Positions 35,908-44,433 of a stretch of 47,126 nucleotides of DNA are shown here, piece by piece (within the stretch, counting starts at the first letter, position 1; each line of letters starts with the position of its first letter). A program made the translations under genes and the position numbers. The notes under the pieces were generated by a model, which ran no database searches, was not told where the DNA came from, and saw only the letters and a program-made list of their open reading frames with translations. The DNA is from Anaerophaga thermohalophila str. Valhall (GTDB lineage: Bacteria; Bacteroidota; Bacteroidia; Bacteroidales; Marinilabiliaceae), in the NCBI RefSeq assembly GCF_000250735.1, contig NZ_AHZV01000331.1, positions 1-47,126 on the forward strand, in the 5' to 3' direction.

Positions 35908-37632
35908 TTAGTAAACCGGTGCATCGGGTCCCCAGCCAGGGTTCTGTTCTAAAACACCATCAGACAAACTTATTTCCCTCTGTGGAATTTGTATAAATCC
36001 TCTTGTTTCAACTCGGAAATTCATACTTTTTTCTGTCTGAACACCATTATTTATAATCGAAACACCATCCTGACTTTCGATTACCTCTTTCACTTCCTGA
36101 AGATTACTTTGTCCGGCCCATCTTAAAACGTCATGGTAACGCACGCCCTCAAAGGCTAATTCATAGCGTCTTTCTTTCTTCAGTGCTTCAAGAGAATAGG
36201 ACCCTATCGGCTCTAAATCTACACGATCTCTAACTTCATTAATACCCTCTACAGTTTCTGTCAGTTCTGAGTGCATCAATAAAACATCAGCATAACGAAT
36301 CAAAACTATATCCTGCATGTTATCCAGCTGGAAATCCTTTTCAGCACCATAAAGAGTTACACTATAATTTGCCCATTCTCCATCATTATGCAAGTTAACC
36401 GGACGATATTTCATTTGCCACAAACCGGTTTCATCCATTTGCTTATCATGAAAATCTTCACCATAACCATAGTTATCCACGCCATGAATAGCAATTTCAC
36501 CATCATCCTTCACATTCAGTATTGAAGCTCTCTTTCTCAAATCATCATTGGGCCATTCATCCCAAAGTTTGGTATTGACGGTTCCCATTCCCCATCCTTC
36601 ACCAAATACGCCTTTGTAACTATAGCTGCGCCAGCCGTTGAGCAAGTTCATTTGGTTACTGTAATAAATACTTGTTCCCCAATCGGCGAAAGTAGAAAAT
36701 TTCAACATAAACATATTTTCTATGTTTTCTCCTGCCTCGCCATACCAATCCAAATTATTATCCTCAGCATATTTAAACGGTTCGTCAGAATTTTCTGAGG
36801 TAGCCAATGCATAAGGCCATAGATTTCGAAAGTCGGGCATCAACTCGTAACCACTATTGTCAATCACATCTTCAAGCCAGGTAACAACCTGATTTTTAGA
36901 TACAGAACCAGCTTCCTCTCCTGCAAGAGGTAGTTCTGGCTGTTCATAAAACCCAGTATAAAACAAAAATACTCGAGCCATTAATGCTTCTGCAATCCAT
37001 TTATTCGCGCGGCCCAACTCACCTCTTGTTGTTGAGGGAAAAGTTTCAATGGCTTTTTTGAGGTCTGATGCAATCTGAGCATAAACCTCTTTCGGATCGG
37101 CCTGCGGTTCATTAACCGGAGCTGATTCCAAAACAAGCGGAATATTCTCAAACATCCTTACCAGCTCAAAATAAAACAAACCTCTCAAAAAATAAGCCTC
37201 ACCTATAATCTGATTTTTGGATTCCTCAGAGGAATATGTAGCCTTATCAAGGTTTTCAATTAACATATTCATTCTAAAAATACCCTGATAATACTTTTTC
37301 CACATACCTTCAAACATGCTTGGCCCGGACACTTTAAATTCATCCATGGCTCTGACAGCAGGGTCATTATCGCCCATTCCTCCCAGACGGTCATCACTCA
37401 AAATTTCGGCTATTACAAACGGGTAGTTAAAAAGAATCCAATCTTGAGGACAATCAACCAATACAAAATATCCGGCTGTTAAAGCCTGCTTCATATCTTG
37501 TTCACTCTCATAAAAGGTTGTATTGGTTTTCTGAGTCAAAGGTTCCGTATCAAGAAAACTATCGGAACAGCTATGTAGCAAAACACCTAAAACTGCTACT
37601 GATATATAAATTAATTTTCTCATGATCTTCAT
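35908..37632 (-). CDS. SusD-like outer-membrane lipoprotein (second locus)
   Basis: The protein has about 574 residues from the ATG at 37632; the ATG at 37623 (MRKLIYISVAV) is equally possible and the frame is open to 37659. The lipobox is LLHSCSDSFLD. The SusD/RagB features are present: NTTFYESEQDMKQALTAGY, GEAYFLRGLFYFELVRMFENIPL, KKERRYELAFEGVRYHDVLRW and a C-terminal IPQREI stretch. It lies 4 bp after the SusC stop. No degradative enzyme accompanies it, so the ligand could be something other than a polysaccharide. Confidence 0.93.
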   Translation of the reverse strand: MKIMRKLIYISVAVLGVLLHSCSDSFLDTEPLTQKTNTTFYESEQDMKQALTAGYFVLVDCPQDWILFNYPFVIAEILSDDRLGGMGDNDPAVRAMDEFKVSGPSMFEGMWKKYYQGIFRMNMLIENLDKATYSSEESKNQIIGEAYFLRGLFYFELVRMFENIPLVLESAPVNEPQADPKEVYAQIASDLKKAIETFPSTTRGELGRANKWIAEALMARVFLFYTGFYEQPELPLAGEEAGSVSKNQVVTWLEDVIDNSGYELMPDFRNLWPYALATSENSDEPFKYAEDNNLDWYGEAGENIENMFMLKFSTFADWGTSIYYSNQMNLLNGWRSYSYKGVFGEGWGMGTVNTKLWDEWPNDDLRKRASILNVKDDGEIAIHGVDNYGYGEDFHDKQMDETGLWQMKYRPVNLHNDGEWANYSVTLYGAEKDFQLDNMQDIVLIRYADVLLMHSELTETVEGINEVRDRVDLEPIGSYSLEALKKERRYELAFEGVRYHDVLRWAGQSNLQEVKEVIESQDGVSIINNGVQTEKSMNFRVETRGFIQIPQREISLSDGVLEQNPGWGPDAPVY

Positions 37633-37636
37633 TGTT

Positions 37637-40600
37637 TTAGAATTTAACACTAACACCAACTAAAACAGTACGAGGAGACGGGTAATATCCGATATCTATA
37701 CCCTTGGCCCAGGGATAATCATCATTCGTACTTGTTCCGATTTCCGGATCCATTCCAAAATAATTAGTGAAAGTATATACATTTTGCCCTGTTACAAATA
37801 ATCGGGCCTGCTCAAATGGCAAATTCGGAGCAATGCGGGTAAAATCATATCCAAAAGTAATATTGCTTATCCGGAAGTAATCTGCATCCTCAATGAAGAT
37901 ATCAGATACATACTGCCAGTTTGGATGAGCCCCGTATGTTAACCTTGGATATTTATTTGAAGAGCCCTCTCCATGCCATCTGTCAAAAATATCTGTTGTA
38001 AAATTGTTTGTCGGAGAATCATTCCATCGCCTGTAACTGCGTGCAATTTGATGTCCAAAAGCACCATTCCCGACAACGCTGAGATCAAAGCCTTTGTAAG
38101 CAAAATTCATATTAAGACCTACAATATAATCCGGGTTTGGATCTCCAATCATCTTCTTATCTTCATCACTAATGGTTCCATCATCATTTGTATCGGCAAA
38201 AATTAAATCTCCGGGAACGGCATTGGGCTGAATAATGTCTCCTTCTGAATTGGTATAATTCTGAATTTCTTCTTCATTCTGGAAAACGCCAAGAGTTTCA
38301 TATCCACGGAAATAGCCAATCGGATATCCTTCCTGTGCTCTAAATACTTCATTTGTACCTTGCCCAAGAATGTTACCAGGCCCATAAATTATCCCTTCAG
38401 AATTGGCAATTCTTGTAACTTCATTTTGGTTATAGGCAAAATTCAATCCTATATCATAGCTAAAATCACTTATTCTGTCGGTCCAGTTTAAGGCTAATTC
38501 TACCCCTTTATTCTCAACATCACCACCATTAATAAAAGGAGCTCCGGTTCCGAAGGAAGCGAGATTATCGGCTCTTACCAACCAGTCCTTAGTTGTCTTC
38601 GTGTACCAGTCAAATGTTACGCCCAGTCGACTTCTTAACAATCTTAAATCAACTCCAATATTAAGCTGTTCCGAAGTTTCCCAGGTTATATCCGGGTTTG
38701 GTAAAATACTTGGGTACCCTCCAATTGAAACATTTGTTTTGTCTGGTCCAAAGAAATAAATGACATTCTCATAAGAAATCGTTGATAAGTACTGGAACGC
38801 GTCAATGGACTGGTTACCATTCTGGCCCCAACTAGCCCTTAACTTCATAAAGTCTAAAGTTCCATCAAGTCCTCCCATAAAAGGTTCTTCGGTTAAGACC
38901 CATCCTACAGAAACAGAAGGAAAGTATCCCCATCGATTTTCCTCAGGAAAATTAGAAGAACCATCGGCACGCATTATTAATGTGAGCATATACCTTTCAA
39001 GATAGTCATAAGAAACACGTCCAAAATAAGACAATATGCCTCCTTCTCCCCACGGTGAACTTGACATACTTGTAGTTCCGTCATCATTAATGACTGGAGT
39101 ATTTTTTAACCAGGCATATTTAAATCCTGAAAGGAGAGCATCAATATTTGTTCCTTCTATATGCTCGCCAAGCCCCCACTTCTCAGCAGACATCCCTGCT
39201 AAGACGTTGAATGAGTGCTGTACGTTGATATCAAAATCATAATTCACCGTATTTTCCCAGGTCCAACTATAACCGGCGTCCAAATTATGAGATACCTGAT
39301 CATGCTCTCTAAAAACTGTAGCACTAAGGGAATAAGTGGGTGTATAACTACGGTATGAACCGGCATTCATATTATATCCAAATTGACTCCGGTATTTAAG
39401 TCCTTTAATAGGTTGTACCTCTAAATAAACACTCCCGTTCAAATTGTAGCTCTTGGACTCATTCTGACCACGCTGATAGATCATTGAAGCGATGGGATTG
39501 GCTTCCTGGGGATTCCATGGAATTGCATCATGATACTCCCCATTTTCATCGTACATTGGCAAAAACGGACTTGCAACAGTACAACTAAAAACATCATTTA
39601 AGTATTGATTTCCGGTTCCAATACCACTTCGCTTTGAATAGGAATAACGCAATGTTTCACCAACTTTCAAAACATCAAAACTGTCAGACGCATCTCTGAG
39701 CAGAGCATAATCACTATTCAATCTAAATGAGTAACGTTCGTATTGAGAATTAACAGGACCACCAAAAATACCTTCCTGGTCAGTGTATGAAAGTCCTAAA
39801 GAGTATGTGGAATTTTCACCACCACCAAAAATATTAAGCGCATGATTCTGAATTGGAGCATCTTCGACTGTCAGATGCTCTAACCAGTCGGTTCCTTTCC
39901 ATTCTCCACTTTCAATCCTTTCCCAATCGGGGACAAGTGATGCAAAGTCTAACAATGGCTGCTGACTGTTGACGCGTGCTTCATTAAGAAGTACGGCATA
40001 TTCCTGGGCAGTGGCAACAGGTAACTTTTTATACAAATTTTGAACTCCATACGAGCCATCATAAGTTATAGTTGCCTTTTTGGCACCTTTTGACAAACCT
40101 CTTGATCCGGTTTTGGTAGTAACCAGGATAACACCATTTGCCGCCCTTGATCCATAAATAGCAGCTGACGCTGCATCCTTAAGTACATCAATGGACTCGA
40201 TATCTGCAGGAGAAAGATAATCAAGGTTTCCACCAGGAACACCGTCTATTACAACCAAGGGTTCAGAATCACCGGTAGTACCCATACCTCGAATGTTTAC
40301 TTTAAATCCACTTCCGGGTTCACCTGTCTCCTTAATAATGCTCACCCCGGGTGTTAATCCTTGCATTGCAGTCATAGGTGAGACTGTGCTTTGCTTGACA
40401 ATCTGATCCGATTTAACCTGAACTGTTGCTCCTGTGTTTAGCTTTTTTTGTTGAACACCATACCCAATCACAACAACCTCATCAAGGTCAGTGAAAGTCT
40501 CTTGCATAACAACATTAATCTCTCTTTGGTCACCAACTACGATCTCCTGGGTTTCCATTCCAACGAATGAAAATACCAAAACAGATTCTTCACCAGTAAC

Positions 40601-40789
40601 TTCGATGTTGTAATTACCATCTACATCAGTAATGACTCCGTTTTGCGTTCCTTGCTCCAAGACAGTAACTCCTGGAACGGGTTCGCCTTGTGTGTCTGTC
40701 ACACTACCATTCACCTGCACCTGCGCAAATGAGGCAATGCTAAAACACAAGCCAATTAATAGAAATAGCACTCTTTTTTTCATAGCCAT
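37637..40789 (-). CDS. SusC-like TonB-dependent transporter (second locus)
   Basis: The protein has about 1050 residues from the ATG at 40789 (MAMKKRVLFLL); MKKRV at 40783 is the alternative. Signal peptide, then carboxypeptidase-regulatory-like domain (VQVNGSVTDTQGEPVPGV), DEVVVIGYGVQQKKLN, plug (MQGLTPGVSI, VNIRGMGTTG, VVIDGVPGG, YGSRAANGVILVTT) and a barrel ending VLVGVSVKF. It heads the run that leads to the CxxCH-propeller module. The first locus has its own SusC, and the two are clearly different in the plug and barrel. Confidence 0.95.
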   Translation of the reverse strand: MAMKKRVLFLLIGLCFSIASFAQVQVNGSVTDTQGEPVPGVTVLEQGTQNGVITDVDGNYNIEVTGEESVLVFSFVGMETQEIVVGDQREINVVMQETFTDLDEVVVIGYGVQQKKLNTGATVQVKSDQIVKQSTVSPMTAMQGLTPGVSIIKETGEPGSGFKVNIRGMGTTGDSEPLVVIDGVPGGNLDYLSPADIESIDVLKDAASAAIYGSRAANGVILVTTKTGSRGLSKGAKKATITYDGSYGVQNLYKKLPVATAQEYAVLLNEARVNSQQPLLDFASLVPDWERIESGEWKGTDWLEHLTVEDAPIQNHALNIFGGGENSTYSLGLSYTDQEGIFGGPVNSQYERYSFRLNSDYALLRDASDSFDVLKVGETLRYSYSKRSGIGTGNQYLNDVFSCTVASPFLPMYDENGEYHDAIPWNPQEANPIASMIYQRGQNESKSYNLNGSVYLEVQPIKGLKYRSQFGYNMNAGSYRSYTPTYSLSATVFREHDQVSHNLDAGYSWTWENTVNYDFDINVQHSFNVLAGMSAEKWGLGEHIEGTNIDALLSGFKYAWLKNTPVINDDGTTSMSSSPWGEGGILSYFGRVSYDYLERYMLTLIMRADGSSNFPEENRWGYFPSVSVGWVLTEEPFMGGLDGTLDFMKLRASWGQNGNQSIDAFQYLSTISYENVIYFFGPDKTNVSIGGYPSILPNPDITWETSEQLNIGVDLRLLRSRLGVTFDWYTKTTKDWLVRADNLASFGTGAPFINGGDVENKGVELALNWTDRISDFSYDIGLNFAYNQNEVTRIANSEGIIYGPGNILGQGTNEVFRAQEGYPIGYFRGYETLGVFQNEEEIQNYTNSEGDIIQPNAVPGDLIFADTNDDGTISDEDKKMIGDPNPDYIVGLNMNFAYKGFDLSVVGNGAFGHQIARSYRRWNDSPTNNFTTDIFDRWHGEGSSNKYPRLTYGAHPNWQYVSDIFIEDADYFRISNITFGYDFTRIAPNLPFEQARLFVTGQNVYTFTNYFGMDPEIGTSTNDDYPWAKGIDIGYYPSPRTVLVGVSVKF

Positions 40790-40843
40790 AGAGTTAAAAT
40801 TTAAATTTACAAAGTAATTATCTTTTAAACATTTTTTAATTTT

Positions 40844-40872
40844 CAAATATATAAAAAAGATAAGAAACCAAA
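40844..40872 (-). promoter_or_regulatory. Candidate promoter of the second SusC operon
   Basis: On the - strand TTTG (40869-40872), a 17-bp spacer and TATATTTG (40844-40851) resemble the Bacteroidota TTTG / TAnnTTTG promoter. It lies about 55 bp before the SusC ATG. The spacer is slightly short. Confidence 0.45.
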
Positions 40873-41448
40873 AAGGCTTCTAATTTATTTTGAGTATAAA
40901 GAACACTTTCTATTCATTTATTTCTGATTTATCCTAATGCTCAACTTCTCTAATTAGTGTATTTTTAACTCTTTCATTGATTTTCAAAGATATTTCCAAT
41001 AGGAAAATCAACCTAATACTATTTTTGCTTTTTTTTATATAATTCAGTATTTTTTTCTTTTTTTTGCAGCTATCTTAACTTTCAAAGTTTTTAATCCCTA
41101 AAAGGCAGATAAAAAATTTTCATTATTTATATGGTATCTTATCATTAATCTACAATTTAAAAATGAAAAAATAATGTGTCAAATGAGGTCGAACCCAAAT
41201 AACCAAACAGTTTAAAGATTCAGGAGATTGATTTTCGCTACATCTAATTCTCTTTATATATTGTACGATCTTATCATTTTAGCTAATTTTGTTTTTATTT
41301 GATCAAAATTCTCAAAAGCAGACAAAATTGTTCGGGGGGACTATTATATTTCAATGCAGTATTTCATTCAGTCCTTTAAACCTGAAGATTATAAGTTAAA
41401 CGATAGACATATTCCATCATACCGATAACTTAAACCAATTATAAATTC
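40873..41448. other. Divergent AT-rich control region between SusC and the AraC gene
   Basis: The 659-bp gap between the divergent starts contains long T runs (about 41020-41065) and no open frame I would call a gene. It should hold the promoters of both operons and binding sites of the AraC-type protein. I could not define an operator. Confidence 0.5.
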
Positions 41449-42327
41449 ATGAAAAACCAAATACACCGCGAGATAACACCCCTTCAGGAAGATGATTGTT
41501 TTCTGGTCTTTGATCGTCAACGGAACCTCTTTAACTTCCCGATTCATTTCCATCCGGAATATGAAATCAATTTTATTTCCAATGCAAAAGGAGCAAGAAG
41601 GGTGGTGGGCGACCATATAGGAGAGATTGATGACATGGAGTTGGTCATGGTAGGTCCTAATCTATATCATGGATGGGAAAACTACAGGAATACGGGAGAA
41701 GAGCTTCTTCACGAAATTACTTTACAGTTTCCCCGTGACTTGTTCCAGCAACATCTGCTACAGAAGAATATTTTAAAACCGCTGAAAGATTTGCTTCACA
41801 ATGCAAACCGCGGGATACTCTTTTCACGGCATACTACACTTATGGCGGCTGAAAGGCTGAGAAACATCAGTAAAAAGAGAGGATTTGATTCGTATCTGGA
41901 ATTTCAATCGTTGCTGTATGATCTGGCTATTTCAAGAGAACAACGATTATTGACCAATATTTCGTTTCAAAACCAGGATGATTTTTATAATAGTGACAAG
42001 ATCGAAAAAATATACAATTTCGTAAGAGAAAACTATAACAAAAGAATTATGCTTGAAGATGCCGCGAAGTTGCTGAACATGTCGGTCGTTTCATTTAGCA
42101 GGATGATCAAGCAGAGGACCGGAAAATCGTTTGTTGACTTTGTCAATGAAATCCGTCTTGGTTATGCAACGCGCATGTTAATTGAAAGCAACAGGAGTAT
42201 ATCGGAAATATGCTACGAATGCGGCTTTAACAATATTTCAAATTTTAACCGTACGTTTAAAAAGAAACAGAATTGTACCCCCACCGAATTCAGAACCAAC
42301 TTTAACGGGATTAAGAATGTATTTTGA
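41449..42327 (+). CDS. AraC-family transcriptional regulator with cupin-like sensor
   Basis: This 292-residue cytoplasmic protein has an N-terminal cupin-like domain with FPIHFHPEYEINFI and VMVGPNLYHGW. The C-terminal AraC/XylS-type double HTH covers about residues 185-285 (IMLEDAAKLLNMSVVSFSRMIKQRTGKS, then SISEICYECGFNNISNFNRTFKKK). It is transcribed away from the second SusC operon across the 659-bp region, the typical place for its specific regulator. The effector is unknown. This differs from the first locus, which uses an HTCS. Confidence 0.92.
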   Translation: MKNQIHREITPLQEDDCFLVFDRQRNLFNFPIHFHPEYEINFISNAKGARRVVGDHIGEIDDMELVMVGPNLYHGWENYRNTGEELLHEITLQFPRDLFQQHLLQKNILKPLKDLLHNANRGILFSRHTTLMAAERLRNISKKRGFDSYLEFQSLLYDLAISREQRLLTNISFQNQDDFYNSDKIEKIYNFVRENYNKRIMLEDAAKLLNMSVVSFSRMIKQRTGKSFVDFVNEIRLGYATRMLIESNRSISEICYECGFNNISNFNRTFKKKQNCTPTEFRTNFNGIKNVF

Positions 42328-42336
42328 CAAAAAAAA

Positions 42337-42357
42337 GAGTAGAAAAACATTCTACTC
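42337..42357 (-). terminator. Terminator hairpin after the small ORF
   Basis: GAGTAGAA (42337-42344) pairs with TTCTACTC (42350-42357) across a 5-nt loop. On the - strand it is followed by eight T residues. On the + strand it lies just after the AraC stop but has no T tail, so it mainly serves - strand transcripts, namely the small ORF at 42391-42486. Confidence 0.7.
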
Positions 42358-42390
42358 AAACATTAAAAACTGCACTAAAATGCGGATTAC

Positions 42391-42486
42391 CTACAATACA
42401 AACAGTAGGATGACAGTAAACAGTAACACGACCTGAGCCGCCAGAAAACGTTCCGGCAGATCAACAGAAATTCTCTTAATACTCAT
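42391..42486 (-). CDS. Possible 31-residue single-span membrane peptide
   Basis: An ATG at 42486 opens 31 codons ending in TAG. The first half is charged and polar (MSIKRISVDLPERFLAAQ). The second half is uninterrupted hydrophobic residues (VVLLFTVILLFVL), a likely membrane helix. It is followed by its own hairpin with a T8 tail and preceded by another terminator hairpin, so it looks like a separate small transcription unit. No clear Shine-Dalgarno was seen. No family is recognised; it could also be a chance frame in a small RNA gene. Confidence 0.45.
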   Translation of the reverse strand: MSIKRISVDLPERFLAAQVVLLFTVILLFVL

Positions 42487-42562
42487 AGCCAAAAAGATTT
42501 TGAATTCAACCTAAAACTTTATATTTAGACGAAAATTTTAGAAAATGGTTGCTTTAATACGT

Positions 42563-42601
42563 AAAAAACGCCGGATCGTTTTCTGAACCCCGGCGTTTTT
42601 T
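42563..42601. terminator. Strong bidirectional terminator
   Basis: AAAAAACGCCGG (42563-42574) pairs with CCGGCGTTTTTT (42590-42601). It has a GC core with T tails in both directions. It follows the interrupted secreted-protein gene on the - strand and faces the AraC gene end on the + strand. Confidence 0.85.
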
Positions 42602-42651
42602 TTCTGAAACCCTGATCTCGTTTTCTAAAGCGACTTTTTTCGAAATAAAAA

Positions 42652-43110
42652 TCAAAATCCCTGTTCTCCTGTCTGAAATTGTTTCTGAAGCGAGAGGACT
42701 GCCCTTGCACAGCCCTCGCTCCCATTAGGGAATGAGAAAACAAGACTATAAACTTTTGTTGAACGGCAAATAAAACCAAAAGCTTTATACATTTTACCCT
42801 GAGCTTTATTACTCACCATCAGCTTATCCCCATCATAAAGTTCCATCAGTACTTTCTCGGAGTTTCTGCTTCCGTCCACCACATTAAATTTATACTGGCT
42901 ACGGCTGTTCAGGATAACAGAGTATTTTACGGTACCTGTTTTCCCGTCGTTGTTTTCCTTCTTAAGATCAACAATGAAATCTTTGATATACTGTCCGCTT
43001 CCCATTTCATTAAGAGCCTATTTTAACAGGGCGTCATGATCACATTGTCCGTAAAGTCCTGCCAAACCCAGTGCAAACATGAAAAGGAAGGAAAAAAATA
43101 TTTTTTTCAT
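42652..43110 (-). pseudogene. Small secreted protein interrupted by an in-frame TAG
   Basis: The ATG at 43110 opens a signal peptide (MKKIFFSFLFMFALGLAGLY, then GQCDHDALLK). A TAG at 43018-43020 then stops it. The same frame continues at once with ALNEMGSGQYIKDF and runs 117 more codons from the Met at 43005 to 42652. The downstream part contains SVILNSRSQYKFNVVDG, FICRSTKVYSLVFSF and EGCARAVLSLQK, which read as an intact small beta-rich domain with two cysteines. One base change (for example CAG to TAG) would restore a secreted protein of about 151 residues. Either the gene is newly inactivated, the base is an error, or the stop is read through. I do not know its function. Confidence 0.7.
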
Positions 43111-43234
43111 CTTTCTAAATTTTATTTTCAAAGGCCACTAAAATCCTCCTTATTTTCATCTTAAATGAAACTTGTTAATGGCCGGTTTCTTTAATCCTGT
43201 TTGTCTAAAACACCAAAACAATGTAATCACCCTA

Positions 43235-44155
43235 TTAGCTAACTATATAGGAACGTATATCCTTAATTTTTTCAATTATTGTGCCAAGGTCTTCGGGTGA
43301 AACTTCGACGTGACTTATCTCATCCTGGACAATAACAAGCATTCCGTCTTGTTCAATTGTTTTTGGCTCACCGACTTCCCTGGTTATCTTCACGTTTTTA
43401 TATAGTTTCTTCAAATCTTCGATATAGCTGATCAGCTCTTTGAAATTGTTGTTTTGTTCATAATTTTTCAGGATTATATAGAGTATATCAACAATTTCCT
43501 TTTGCTCTCCAAGCCGCGAAATCAACTCTTCATCATTGGTCTTTTCAATGACATCACTTGCAATATAAAGTCCTTCAACCCATGCTCCGGTAATAATTAA
43601 GGCGCTTACGTTACTCCGGTTCTGATTCCGTAAATAGGAATCCATCTGGTTAAAGCTGGTAACCGATATTTGCATCAGCGAGTCCAAATTAGAGGAATTG
43701 GTTGCCATACGCTTCAGGCCTTCAAAATCAAAGAATTGCCCGACTCTGATACCATCGGCCAGGCTTTTGACAGCGAGCAAATAAGATACGACAATATTAC
43801 TCTTATCGTACGAATTGATGTAACCCAGGTCGGCACTGTAAACGCCTAAATTCAATGCCCGCTTAAAGCTGGTGCTGTAATTTGAAATATTCTCAGGGTT
43901 GTTCAGGATTTGTTGTGAAAAGTCGACGCCGGTCGATTTAATCAAATTGGCCATTTCTACCGGAGATGAAATGTTCTGAATAACATCTCCGATAATCTCT
44001 TCGGAAAGCTTCAGCGGAGCGTCACCTTTTAAAGAATCGGGCAACATTAACTCATCTTCCTGAGCTTTTTCTTTTTTATCTGAACCTCCTGCACATGAAA
44101 AAAACATATTGGCAGAAATAATTATAACCAATGCAATTATTAATTTCCTGATCAT
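43235..44155 (-). CDS. Conserved-looking lipoprotein of unknown function
   Basis: This 306-residue lipoprotein (NMFFSCAGGSDKKEK, Cys21) has an acidic linker (QEDELMLPDSL) and then an almost entirely helical body. The body includes ALNLGVYSADLGYINSYDKS and ITGAWVEGLYIAS, which look like conserved helices. It ends in EKIKDIRSYIVS. It lies 279 bp after the ABC transporter gene in the same direction. No catalytic motif or known domain was recognised. Confidence 0.75.
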   Translation of the reverse strand: MIRKLIIALVIIISANMFFSCAGGSDKKEKAQEDELMLPDSLKGDAPLKLSEEIIGDVIQNISSPVEMANLIKSTGVDFSQQILNNPENISNYSTSFKRALNLGVYSADLGYINSYDKSNIVVSYLLAVKSLADGIRVGQFFDFEGLKRMATNSSNLDSLMQISVTSFNQMDSYLRNQNRSNVSALIITGAWVEGLYIASDVIEKTNDEELISRLGEQKEIVDILYIILKNYEQNNNFKELISYIEDLKKLYKNVKITREVGEPKTIEQDGMLVIVQDEISHVEVSPEDLGTIIEKIKDIRSYIVS

Positions 44156-44433
44156 AGCATATTGTTTTTTGATTTTAATTTATGAGTCCGGTCTAAAAAG
44201 CATTTTTGTTGCCAAACTCGTTGTGTTTTAAATTTTTAAATCCTCATTAACAACTGAGTTAACTCCGGCACGAAAATTTAAAACGCCTTGATTTTAACAA
44301 AAATATGCATTTTATACCACACTTATTTATCTAAATTATTGGCCTGATAATCTGCCCCGGTTTATCCGGGAATTCGTTCCAAATAACCGGAACTTCGTTT
44401 CGTTCTTTTTATACTGTTATGATTTAAAAAAGG

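Noticed and set aside
42525-42779. 84-codon frame on the - strand overlapping the interrupted secreted protein
   Set aside because: It runs through the strong terminator hairpin and is another frame of the secreted-protein gene.
44356-44371. CCCGG/CCGGG hairpin after the ABC transporter gene
   Set aside because: The stem is only 5 bp and has no T tail on the - strand, so I do not call a terminator.
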